DNA of 64,000 nucleotides, from positions 5,890,001 to 5,954,000 of the forward strand of contig OW051497.1 in NCBI GenBank assembly GCA_932521035.1, given 5' to 3'. The notes under the pieces are model-generated. The model was not told where the DNA came from, made no database searches, and saw nothing but the letters and a program-made list of their open reading frames with translations. The position numbers and the translations under genes are program-made. This DNA is from Oscheius dolichura. Lineage: Eukaryota > Nematoda > Chromadorea > Rhabditida > Rhabditidae. Within the stretch, counting starts at the first letter, position 1. The number at the start of each line of letters is the position of its first letter. Shown here piece by piece: positions 1 through 12,197 of this stretch.

Positions 1-494
1 CACTTGCTTTCCACAATGTTCCAAGTTCAAAGAAGTGGTGTCCCATAAAAAAGTCTTAAATTCTATCTTTGTTGTTCGTCGATTCCCGAGATTCAAAAGA
101 TCAAACTCCATATAAGGTTTTTTTGCAAGGGATCTGTGATGAGTCTTTTTATCAAAGCACAGCTGGTCTCAAAGTAGTCTTTATCTGCTTAATTCCTCCC
201 ATACAGTAGGCACGTTCCGGCATCCCAATGATCTGCGTCGGCCTACTGCTGTGCTCTAAAGATAAAAGCCCCATTAATGATAAGAATGCCAGCAATGGTA
301 GCTGTTCGAACTAGCCAAATACCAGAGAACAAGGAATGCGTCTTTATTAAAGCTTTGCTCGTATCTACAAAACCCGGACAAAGGGATTTTTTTTTCGCCC
401 TGGACGAAGCAACCGGTAGACGATCAGCGTAGAACGCTCGTAATCAATGTTGAAATGAATCGGATAAGTACATACAAGGTAGGAATGGATTCGG
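1..494. other. intergenic, nothing recognised
   Basis: No open frame here shows a recognisable domain or a run of exons bounded by splice signals. It is the 3' flank of the minus-strand phospholipase D gene. Confidence 0.5.
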
Positions 495-2404
495 TTAGTT
501 GAGAGGATGAGCGTAGGCACTATTCCAATCACGGTCAAATACAGCTTGCAACTGCTCCCTCACGCTGCCCTTGTCAGGAGACTGTACGGCAAAACCGACA
601 CCAGCGGTGTTAGTGAAGTAGTCTCCAGCCCAATTAGAGGTACCTAAAAGGAATACGTATACAAACTGTATGAATGGTTACCAATGTATCCAGCCTTATC
701 GGTGACCATGTACTTATTGTGGTTGACTCTGGTGAACGGCACCTTCTTTTGCTCTTCCGTTGCAGGTACTGCGAACCACTTCTGCAAATAAACACTTTGA
801 CGAAAATAAGGAAAAGTGTATTCTTTTTCTTTTTCGGATTAACCAATCATTTTCCAATTTGTTTCATTCCCTATGTGTCATTCCCTTTTTGCGTTTATTA
901 CCGTGATTACTAGATATTTCAATCCTCAACGAGTACTCCAAAGTTATAGAGTCCAGACGTACCGCATCGATAGAGCCGCTCTTCATAGCCGGGGATATGT
1001 CCATGAGGCTTTTCAGATAATGTTGAATTTCCTTTCGTGTATGTGGCCACTGACTGATGAGGAGGCGAACTCTGACGCCACGATAAGCAGCTTTACGTAA
1101 AGCAACATCTAGATCCGGCCAGTAGCTAAAATTGATCATCTATGAGATAACTCTGCGGCTTGCCTGTTGTTAGCGCCGTAGAGCGTAACTGGTATGAAAT
1201 CCATCACAGAGACACAAACAGACGACTCGGCCTGGTGGATGATTCCAACAATTGCATCCAAATCATTTTCTCTGTTCTTAGGATTAAACGGAGGAGGAGA
1301 ACTCTAAAATGTTAATTGGTATTGTAGTGGGCTCAACTCACGGAGATGAAGATTTTTGATCTAGCTTCATTTAAAGTTATCTCCATTGGATGTTCGGCAT
1401 TGTAGAGAGTACGGTATGCGATTGGCCAAGCAGGGGGAACTGTTGCTCCTTCCTCTCCCAGTTTCCAGTAGACAGAAAAAATGCGGAAGAGATCCCCCGC
1501 GACTGCTGCACAATCCCGTAGGACCACTCCCAGCTCTTTGACCTATGAAACGAGGTTTCAAAGTGGGCAATTAAAAAAGCAACCTCGGTTAGGGCCTTCC
1601 AGTCCATATTAGCCGATCCGATGTACACATTTTTCAGATCTGCTATGATGAACTTCGTGTGGAGCACGCCTCCTCCAAGAAGAGAAGTGAAATTGAGGGT
1701 TCGCACTTGAGCCAGTCCTTCTCTTGCGAGATAAGCCGACTCCGAGTTGTCTGAGAGACCCTTGGAAAGATCTTGAGCAATTAAAATCTAATAAAACGTT
1801 TTAAAAGTATAATTTTAGGTAAACCTTCACTCCCCGTTTGCCAGCATTGATCAAAGCTTGGAATACATCTTGGCCAGGCTTGGATGTGGGATAGGTCTCA
1901 TTCAAATTCCAGTAGAAAGCAGCTATCTCGATAGTTTTCTCTGCGTTTTCAATCATATCCTAAATACTTCGTAAGGAACTTTGTTTTCTCTGCCTCTACC
2001 AGCCATTCTTCATGGGTTTTCTTATGAACAACCGAACTGTTATAAGTAAGTCCTGTAGGAATAGATTCGACAATATCCAAACTGAAAATAAAGCAAATGT
2101 AAAAGCATGGAGAAACGGAACCGACCCGCAAGAACCATCAACTTTAGTTGGAAGTTTTCTCGAAGTGATAAGATCGACGTCGGTCAGCAACGGCAGAAAT
2201 ACCAAAGCTATTATTAGAAGAGAAATCACGGTGATCGGTAAACAAGACGGCTTGATGATTCGATTTCTATTCCTTCGAGAACTGAAGTTATTTTCTTAAG
2301 AAAATCAAGGAGAACAGAGTGAACCTGCAACATGTATCGTCTTCTTTCTCTGGCTTGATGTACGTCATTTTGGTGTCGAACAAATCCATCTCGAAATTGG
2401 TCAT
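495..2404 (-). CDS. PLD3/PLD4-like phospholipase D family membrane protein
   Basis: Type II membrane protein of the PLD3/PLD4 branch, whose mammalian members are endolysosomal 5' exonucleases. A hydrophobic segment lies near the N terminus (TVISLLIIALVFLPLLTDV, about residues 40-60), followed by the family phrase DIVESIPTGL. Both HxKxxxxD motifs are present: HTKFIIAD followed by GSANMDW (about 1620-1670) and HNKYMVTD followed by GTSNWAGDYF (about 630-710). Nine exons or so are joined by introns of 26-47 nt; the intron at 1126-1151 would be only 26 nt, but it restores the frame between NNRQAA and YWPDLDVAL as in PLD3. The stop is at 495-497 after AHPLN. The ATG at 2402-2404 opens MTNFEMDLFDTK; the frame stays open upstream, so a longer N terminus is possible. 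The gene is alone on its strand here. Family assignment is firm, activity is inferred. Confidence 0.9.
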
Positions 2405-3175
2405 GTCTGCCCGGCCATCATGCGTCTGAAACAGACATAAAGCCGGCTGTTGTAAACATTTGGGAGGTTCTCGAGATTTGGCCATCAATTTAATCTCAAA
2501 TCCATGTACGGCTTTCCCAACATGATGCCTATGCATATAGAAAAAAAATCCTACCTCGCCAATGGGGATCATCTTCTTAGATATGGAAGACCAACTGAGG
2601 GCGAATTAGGTAGTATGCCGATCGATAGGTGGCAACGGGACTTCACGCAATCAGGATAAACCCATTCGGTGTGGCCAATTACCTAGACGAGGTGCAGTAT
2701 GTTTTAATCCGACAATTGAGAGCAGGAACGATGGGATTTTCTGTCAATAACAGTGAGTTATATAGACCGTGAGGTGTGATTCATAAAGCACAAGATCATC
2801 CCTCGAGATATGAGACATGGTTCTCTGTATAGGTTAGAAGATACTTTAGCCACATAGTTAGGGCTCTTGGAAGAAACGAAAAGTACATGAGGTTCAATTA
2901 CAATAATATTTATTATTAAAACAGTATACACGCGTATACCTTTGAGTATCGGTGCTTGTAACAACGTAAATACACCAATGTTAGCGACTCCCAAGAAAGA
3001 GCAGGCAACGGATAGTACTGAGAGGAGAGGTAATTTAAGAGACCGCAACAAAATGTAATCCAAATCAAAACAACATGTTGCAAACATGACACAACAGCTA
3101 ACATTGGCTCAAATAAATGGACATAATACCCTTATATACGAGGGGGCGGATGGGAATCAATAAATACAGAGATGC
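2405..3175. other. intergenic
   Basis: Lies between two minus-strand genes. A TATATAAG box on the minus strand (about 3131) precedes a 62-codon frame starting at 3104 that is hydrophobic but matches no family I know. I do not call it a gene. Confidence 0.4.
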
Positions 3176-4609
3176 TTAATTACCGCGGACACGTTTCTTC
3201 GGGGGAACAGCGGCTCCTCTGTCTTTACTAGGCAGGACTTCATCGCCACTTCCGTTTTGATCGTCGTCTCCGGATGCCCCGTTATCCACCTCATCATCAT
3301 CGTCGTCCGAGTGTTTAGCAGCAGTCCGCTTTGCTCCGCGTCCTCTTCCGCGTCCGGCGCTGGCCCTGGTGGTCCTAGCGCTTCCTCCACGGGACTTCTT
3401 TGCTCCGAAATCCTAAGAAAAGATTGTTTTCAAATTCTAACAAAGCTAGCTTACAGCATCGTCGTCGTCACTCGGGGGATGCTCAGAGTCCTCACTGTCC
3501 GATCCCTTCTTTCCCTTTCCACGTCCTTTTCCACGACCACGAGCCGATTTGACGCCCTTGAAGAGTTTTCCGGGCACTTCGTCATCGATCTCAGCAAGGA
3601 CCGTAGAGGTATCAGGATTAGCGTAATCAACTTTCATGCTAGTAGAACGGCGTGGACGGGTGGAAGCGATTGACTCGGCAGCCTATAATTATACCATGTG
3701 TCGCCGTGATTAAAATTTACGAATTTAGCTAAATATTCTATAATAATTACCTCAACGGCGACTTTAGCCCGAGGAGCACGAGGAGTGCGGGGAGTGGCCG
3801 GAGCAATAGCTGGTGCAGCCGCAGCAGCCGGAACAGCAGCTGGAGCCCCACGTCCACCACGACCGCGTCCTGAAGACAATAGCTCAGTTGAAGATTGCAA
3901 TAAGTGGGCTTACCACGTCCACGCCCACGAGCCCCACCTCGCTTAGAGGGAGTTCTGGTCAGCTCCGTAGACCCTTCCGGTTCAGTCTCAGTTCCTTCAT
4001 TTCCATCTCCAGTTTCCTCGGTCTCGTTCTTTTCTTCCGCGCTGTCACCCTTGTTAGCTTCGCCCTTCTCATCCGATGAAGCCTCTTGCTTACTAGCTTC
4101 AGCAGCAGCGGCGCTCTTGGCCTAAATTATTGAAGGCTACTTCAGCCTGCAGGAAGAAAAACGAACCTCTGCAACTTCGGCTTCTCCGACGACTTCCCAG
4201 TCCTCTTTCTTCTCTTCCGTAGCGGCAGCGCCTCCAGAAGACTCTCCTTCCTTGGCAGGCTCTTCAGCCTTAGTCTCAGTCGGCGGGGCAGGGGCCTGTG
4301 TAGTTGGTGGAGCGTCTTCTTCCTGCAAATACCATTTTACTGAAAATAGAATAAGAGTAAGGTGTACCTGGGTTCCTTCATTGTCTTCCTTAGTCTCTCC
4401 CGACTTGACCTCCTTGGCCTCTACCGCCGGAACCGAAGCAGAAGCTTCGTTGTGGCCATTTGCAACTGTTTCAGCCTCGTCTTCTAAAATTGAAATTATG
4501 GAGAAGGAATATAGAAAAAGTTACTTTGCTCTGCAGGGGCGGTAGAAGCAGGAGCCTCCTTGTTTTTGTCTTCACCCGCAGCAGATGGCGGAGCGTCTAT
4601 ATCAGCCAT
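3176..4609 (-). CDS. acidic RG-rich protein, probably nuclear
   Basis: I do not recognise an orthologue. The model begins MADIDAPPSAAGEDKNK, with an AG acceptor directly before the ATG, and ends in PPKKRVRGN. About seven exons separated by short introns stay in frame throughout. The first half is dominated by E, A, K, T and P. Then come GRGRGRGRGGRG repeats, a proline/alanine stretch with TPRTPRAPRAK (AT-hook-like), a second GRGKGRGKGKKG cluster, blocks of D/S (SDSEDSEHPPSDDDD and HSDDDDDE) and a basic tail that looks like a nuclear localisation signal. There is no folded domain that I can see. Composition suggests a chromatin- or RNA-binding disordered protein, comparable to HMGA- or nucleolin-tail-like proteins, but this is only compositional. 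It is divergently arranged with the CNPPD1 gene, 985 bp away. Confidence 0.72.
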
Positions 4610-5594
4610 CCTGCAAACTGACTGTTTAGAAAATAGAGGAACAGAAAATAAAGAAGAAACAAAAAGAGAACCGATGACAAGACAATCGCATTAAGAGAGA
4701 GTGTTTACTACCTAAGATTATTGATCGCTAATCATGTCAAAACACCGTTATCTCCTCGATATTTGTGTTATCTTTTTGACACTTGCACGAAACGTATTGT
4801 AAACAAAGTATTACTGTAAGGAAAGCATGATTTCGTGTTCAATACAAGCCAATAATTGTTTTCGAATATGCCCGAAACGGTTTGAAATTTTTGGCAAATG
4901 TCCAAAATTTGAATTTTTCGAAAATTAGAAAAATGAAAATAAAAGCGATGAAAGCGGCCAGAGAGGCAGGCGGGCAGGAGGGAAGCATCAAAAGCGATAC
5001 AATGTAAAAATTCAGATGAAAAAGAGTGCTGAAGCACGAGTAATTGATGCGTGAGGAAGGAAAAAAGTTGCACGCACCCCGGCTGATCAACAAACAACGT
5101 TCAAATTTGTTTGGCAAAGTGACGCCAACCGCGCGCGCCGCGCCGCAACCATTCCCACTGAGCATCTAACCACGAAAACTACGGTAGCTCTTGGCGGGTT
5201 GCCAGCCCATTTCCCACACTTGTGAAACTTCATTTGAACAGTTTTCCCCTATTTCTCATACAAGATTCTTTAGTAGCCTGTGTTTTGATTGTAAACTTTT
5301 CCGTAATTTAGAATCATTAAATAACAAATGAAAGCGTGCTAGATAATGATTACGAACCGCCAAATAATTCAATAGACAAAAGTTCGCGTGAACTGTAGCA
5401 TGACTGATATGTTTTTGAGAATCTGTTTTCATCAAATTAATCAGTTTTGCAACAGGTGCCAGACACTTGCCCGTTTCCCGTGTTTTCTATTTTTGAGTAT
5501 GCCACCCGACTCTCCTCTCCTTTATTCTTAAAATTTGTAATACATGTAATACATTTGTAATACAATCTTATCCAATTTCTTAGAGACATCGAGG
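4610..5594. promoter_or_regulatory. divergent intergenic region (RG-rich gene / CNPPD1)
   Basis: 985 bp between two genes pointing away from each other, so it must contain both promoters. It is AT-rich with homopolymer A and T runs and a short GC-rich patch (GCGCGCGCCGCGCCGC, near 5131). No coding frame is convincing. Confidence 0.45.
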
Positions 5595-6932
5595 ATGCCT
5601 CCCCAGTTTCCCGATTTTCGTAGGATACGAAGAAGAGTCAAACGGTCGCTCAACTATGGATTAAAGAAGAATGCTTCCCTGAATCTTCCTCTCCAAGGTA
5701 CTGTGCCTTTTCATTCCCGTATACCTTCCTTCAGATATGGTTATAAATTACTTCGACCGTCACTGCCCTTACGATTACATGAGACCGGAGATATCAGCCA
5801 ATATCTCTCATTGCGGCTTTGCGGATCCATGTTCGTTTGTCGTTGCGTTGATCTACTTGGAAAGGCTTCGAAGCACTGATCAGGTATGTTTATCCCCTAC
5901 GTATTAAATAATTCTATCTTTCTGTTCTGTGCATATTTTATATTTTTAGGAATACTTTGAATCTTCTGACCCCGCCGACTTGTACCTGCCCGCTCTTGTC
6001 TTGGCATCCAAATATCTCCATGACTCGGATACTTGGGATAGAGCAACAAACTCGGAATGGGCCGACGCTGCTGACATAGAACCAGAACACCTCAATACTC
6101 TTGAGTGGGACTTTGTCAAGCGACTGGTAAGCTCTTTGATTACTCTTCTGTAACCGCTAAGAGGTACTCCTCTCATGTGTTTGCTCTACAAACAGAAACT
6201 AGACTTTTAAGTTCTAATCCCAACGTGAATATTGGATCATTAACTTATTTGCAGAACTGGAATACAATTGTTCGGGCAGACGAATTTGACAATGTGTTGA
6301 AGACAGTGGAATGCTATGCGGCCAATTACAATGTCGAGCAGAACGGAGTGGCGACATATAATGAACTCTTCCAGTTAGCGAGCAGTATTCCCTGTCAGTC
6401 AAGCTCTTTTTATTTTAACGATTAATATTTATAGGTTCTTCTTACATGGGTTTTCTCCAGGACTTCTTCTCTTACATCGGATTTATGGGGCTTGTTTATA
6501 CGATCACCCTCTTCTCTGTCTTGGCTGTCCCTGCCAAACTGGAGGTAAGCAATACCCAAATTCTTTTTATTGCTATGTTTTTTCCAGTCTATGGATATTG
6601 CAAACGCATCGACAAGCTTGAGCCCATCTCAGCCGTCTTCCCCTCATGTTCCTCTCGTTCCATCCCACCAACGGCCTGTCGACAAGTTCAACTACCCTCC
6701 ACCCAGAGCTCCCACCACTCTTTCTCCTCGGATTCAACGTCGTGGCCCCTCTGTATCTCCCTCCATTGCTATTAATTCCGCTCTTTCCAACCCTGTCATA
6801 CCGATATCTTCAGTTAGCCTCTTTCAGCCCTTTGAAATGGAAATAGGGGCTCCCCTCGATTACGAAAACCCCCTCTTTAAGGAATCTTTCAATTTGTTCA
6901 AGCAACCAAATCTCACAGAAGTTTGCGCATAG
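5595..6932 (+). CDS. CNPPD1-like cyclin (PHO80/Pas1 domain protein)
   Basis: Cyclin-fold protein related to vertebrate CNPPD1. Six exons: 5595-5697, 5735-5883, 5950-6126, 6255-6393, 6435-6544 and 6588-6932. The cyclin box reads through NYFDRHCPYDYMRP, CSFVVALIYLERLRS, LPALVLASKYLHDSDTW and LNTLEWDFVKRL, which is the conserved order of the PHO80-type cyclin fold. After it comes a hydrophobic segment (GFMGLVYTITLFSVLAVPA, exon 5), also found in CNPPD1, and a proline/serine-rich tail (exon 6). An AG acceptor sits 12 bases upstream of the ATG, so the message is probably trans-spliced. No CDK partner is indicated by the neighbours. The assignment rests on the cyclin box plus the C-terminal hydrophobic stretch. 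Confidence 0.88.
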
Positions 6933-7694
6933 CCTTATTCAATTTGATCAGGTTTAATTCACAGGACATACAGCAGGTTTATTGTTTTTTCCCGGTTTTT
7001 ACTCTCGCTCAATCAGTTGTTACAATATCTTTCGTTTTCTTTAGAATAAAAGTACAAATTATGTTTGGTGTTGCTATACATCCACAGCACTACAACGGCT
7101 AAGCCATCCTGTCCGGATAGTCCAATCCAGCTGAACTAATACCACCGCACGGCAAAACTGAAACTGAAATATGAAAATGGAAAATGTAAAGTCCAATCTT
7201 TAAATCCGTCCCGACAGTACATCTAGCAGCCGAGTAGAGTCGGTATTAGTCTCGGTTCAGTTAGGATTCGGCTGAGCCGGTTTACACCAAAACACACAGC
7301 TAGATATTTGGGAACATAAAAGAACGTTTACATCTTTTTCAGGGGTAATTTCATGAGAAATCAGCACTTGTTCAGGGAGCCCTAGTGCGAGAAGTATTGA
7401 GCATGATTCGCTCACACAGACCAATGCCCAATATAATAAACATGCGCTCAATTGTTTCTATCAAAATGTGCGAATCTTATTTATATTGCAATAAAACAAG
7501 AATAACGAGAGATTCCTTTTAGTATCACGGGCAATACATTATAAAGTTCAATGTGGAATCGAGTTAAGGAAAGGATCAATATTGTCGGGTAAAACAAACA
7601 CTCTCAACAAAAAATTCACACAACAACAGCCTAACAAAACTGGGGGCTACAAAATGAAATATTATGAAGATAACAAATAACAAGAAATTTATCC
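6933..7694. other. convergent intergenic region
   Basis: 3' flanks of CNPPD1 (+) and PP5 (-). An AATAAA lies at 7045-7050, about 115 bases after the CNPPD1 stop. Nothing else is recognisable. Confidence 0.5.
7045..7050 (+). terminator. polyadenylation signal for CNPPD1
   Basis: AATAAA hexamer downstream of the CNPPD1 stop codon, in an A/T-rich context, at a distance usual for nematode 3' UTRs. Confidence 0.55.
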
Positions 7695-9587
7695 TTATAA
7701 TCCGAAGAGGCTGTTCGCATAGCGCATGGCAGGCACCGCGGGATGGGGAACGGCTTCAAACGTCGTAAACTTTGGCTGAAACGAATGTTTCTTTAAAAAG
7801 CACCATGATAAACAATACCCAAATATTTTTAGCTGTAATATTAGCAAAAGCTCCTAGATTTCCAACGGCATCACAATAGTTGGGAGCAGAGAAGAGCGTG
7901 TAGCAGCGAGCTCCCTTCTGTTCCTCGTACCCTTGAGGTTTGACTTCGTGGCTTCTAAAGTAATTAGATTACAGTAATAGGAGATCTTTCTATTACCTGA
8001 TAACGTATTTAATATCATTAGCATCACACCATTTCTGAGTGACATCCGGGCCGAACATAGTTCCTACTCCTCTCTTCGAGGCAGTTCTGCCAGGAGCATC
8101 CATGGGATCGGACCTGTATGAAAGATTTTGAATGAACAGATAATGACTAACCAGAGAAGTTCACACATGATTCCTGAGTCTGGAGGTTGACGAACACGGT
8201 CAACTTTTTGGATATCATTAAAGGTCACGTCATCATTAGCAAATAGACCGCCGTGGCAGATCTAACAACTTGGATTGGAAAAAATATATAGAATAGAAAC
8301 TTACAAAGACTTCGCGGTTGATTAAGTGACAGAGTGGCAGATAGCAGAAGATCTCGGTGAAGAAGTCACCCATCAGTTGATTGTACTTTGCCTTGACCTC
8401 TCCTTCAAACCCGTACATCTGAACGCTAGCCTTTAAAAGGGATATAGCTCAAGACAAACCTTGTTCATAACATCGGACTCGTGATTACCGCGAGCGAGGA
8501 AGAAATGATTCGGGAAGAGCATCTTAAATCCGAAAAGAGTAAAGATGGTCTCGACGCTGAATGATCCTCTGTCCACAAAATCTCCATTGAAAAGCTAAAC
8601 ATCTATTTCACAAGAAAGACAAACAAAATTACATAAGGGTTTTCTTCGCTTGGCATTCCATTGATTGTAAAGATATTACAAAGGTCGTAGAATTGTCCGT
8701 GAATATCTCCACAAACAGTAAATTTATTATCTCCCTCAATCTACAAGACCTTTCATAAACAGAATTAAAAAATAGCTTGCCTCAATTTCTATCATGTTAG
8801 GCTGGGTCTTCAAATAATTGTAAATTTCCAGGAGAATCTTGAAAGCGTAACGGATATGAAGACGCCCTTGTCTCTTAAAGTGTTCAATCAAGGCGGTCAT
8901 GAATTGAATTGTGATAGGTCCTTCCAGCCGTGGGCCATCGTAGCTTTCCTCCACTTCTGTAATTTAGAAGAATTGAATAATTCCTACTGTGAATGTACCC
9001 ATTGTCTCAAGATTGATGAGATCTGTGATGGGCTTTTTGCTGTGGTCGTGGGAGATGGCCTCCAGGAAGCTCCTTTTCTTGACCTCCTTAGCGCATGCAT
9101 CTCTCTTTTGCTTGGCATCCTGATTTCTCGGTTCGACTTTGTAAATGGCCTCATAGTCCTTCAATGCCTTCTTAAACTTTCCTAGGGCCATATTGGCAGA
9201 TGCGCGTCTATAAAATGCCTGAAGTTCAGTTAATTTTATACTCAGCAAAACTCTACTTTGATATAAGTTGGGTCTTCTTTTATGGCAGATTCAGCATCTT
9301 CTAAAGCTGCCCCGAAAAGTTCCTTTTTAATGTAAGCCTGGCTCCTATTGGCGTACAGAATGGCAGTAGGTTTTTCGTTGATAGCAAAAGTATAAAATTC
9401 TATAGCTGCGTCGTAAACACCATCTGAAAAAATACTATTCCAAAGCAATGGGACGAAACCTACTTTTAAAATATTTATTCCCTTCTTCTTTTAAACTATT
9501 GGATCTCTCGGTAGGATCGGTTATTTTGCTGACGTCCAGCGCCTTCATAACATCCTCAATGAGGGTCGAGAAAGAGGTTGTGGCCAT
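7695..9587 (-). CDS. PPP5: serine/threonine protein phosphatase 5 (TPR + PPP domain)
   Basis: PP5 removes phosphate from serine and threonine and binds HSP90 through its TPR domain. Eleven exons give a protein of about 480 residues, the usual size. N-terminal TPR motifs run through [48 protein letters not shown] and [21 protein letters not shown]. The catalytic domain has the metal-site signatures [20 protein letters not shown] and HGGLF, then FSAPNYCD. The C terminus is [19 protein letters not shown]; it is slightly shorter than the vertebrate tail. The intron at 8741-8780 needs a GC donor (gcaagc) to keep IEIE joined to IEGDNKFTV. The ATG at 9585-9587 follows a TTCTCAG acceptor by two bases. 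It lies 178 bp downstream of class III alcohol dehydrogenase on the same strand, an operon-like spacing. Confidence 0.96.
8741..8780 (-). other. PPP5: GC-AG intron in the PP5 gene
   Basis: Minus-strand donor gcaagc after ATTGAG, acceptor TTGTAG before ATTGAGGGAGAT, phase 0. It joins the linker to the catalytic domain exactly where PP5 requires it. Confidence 0.7.
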
Positions 9588-9765
9588 GCCTGAGAAGCAT
9601 ATATTAATCATAAATTGACATTATTAAGATATCAAATGGAAGCAACGATTGGAAACAAGTAATAAGAAATACTACAATCTCATTTATTCTATTAAACCAG
9701 TATTTGTTATACCATAATTGGGCAAGTGCGTAAGGCACAGCGATATGTGGAATATGAGAAACTGT
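9588..9765 (-). promoter_or_regulatory. operon-like intercistronic region (ADH5 to PP5)
   Basis: 178 bp between the ADH stop (9766) and the PP5 start (9587), same strand. On the minus strand it holds AATAAA (9683-9688), then a T-rich stretch, then the TTCTCAG acceptor whose AG is at 9590-9591, two bases before the PP5 ATG. This is the layout of a nematode operon junction with downstream spliced-leader addition, though the gap is a little longer than the commonest worm spacing. Confidence 0.55.
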
Positions 9766-11319
<1,554 letters not shown>

Positions 11320-12197
11320 GTCGTTCGTAGAATCGGAGAAGTCCCAACTGGAAAATAAACTATAGAAGGGAAGTTATACGTTAGATTCGCGAGAGAATCA
11401 ATAGTTACAAATGGAAAAAGGAACGCTGCCTTACAAGCGGAGCGCGAGTGAGGGCGGAAAGCATATTGAGTCGCTTTCCTCGCAAACAAAACAATTAACT
11501 CAGGTCAAAGTCTGCAACAAGGAAATCAATAATCCAGAGTGGAAGAGCAATGACCGATAATCCTAAAAATTCTACAGATCAATTTGAATTGTTGCGTCGC
11601 GGCCAAAACGTGGCTGTTCCTGCCTCACTACCGTAAGATTAATAAAGCCACTTCAAGCTTTCGAAGATCTTACAAGCTATTACAATGCATATCCCATAAC
11701 AGAATAAAAGTTTTGATGGTGAAATGTTTCAACAACAAATGTAGAGTGCTGACGTAGGCACAAACAAGCGGGAAATTATGGTTTGGTCATATAAAACACG
11801 CTACTTACATTTATGTTTCTAGCGTAGGAAAATTGGCTGGAAACAGTCCTTTTATATTTTTAAATTCGTCTAGACTATATTATCTGCTTGAAAAAGATAG
11901 CTGGTATCCATGTTAGAGAGTGCCGTGGTGTAAAGTTGTTTGTATGAAGATTCCTTACAAATGATCCCTGCCAGAATCGCAATATTTCGAGTTATGACGA
12001 CAGTAGTTTGCCTTGATCATGATAACGTCTTTCTATATTGTCCATCTGTTTTACTGCGAAGGGTCGCACGCGCCGAGGGAGTGCACCTACGCCTCGGAGA
12101 GATCGATGTGAGAATTGATAGACACTGTGAGAGCGATCACATTAACGGTCCTGCCAATCATAGCATGTATAGTATTGATCTCGACGCACTGTTAAGG
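11320..12197. promoter_or_regulatory. divergent intergenic region (ADH5 / FN3 receptor)
   Basis: 878 bp between two genes pointing away from each other. An open frame at 11940-12272 overlaps the start of the FN3 gene in another frame and is taken as chance. No other element was recognised. Confidence 0.45.

Noticed and set aside
2916..3104. 62-codon minus-strand frame behind a TATATAAG box
   Set aside because: No homology, hydrophobic composition explained by T-richness, and the TATA-like string lies in the 3' flank of another gene.
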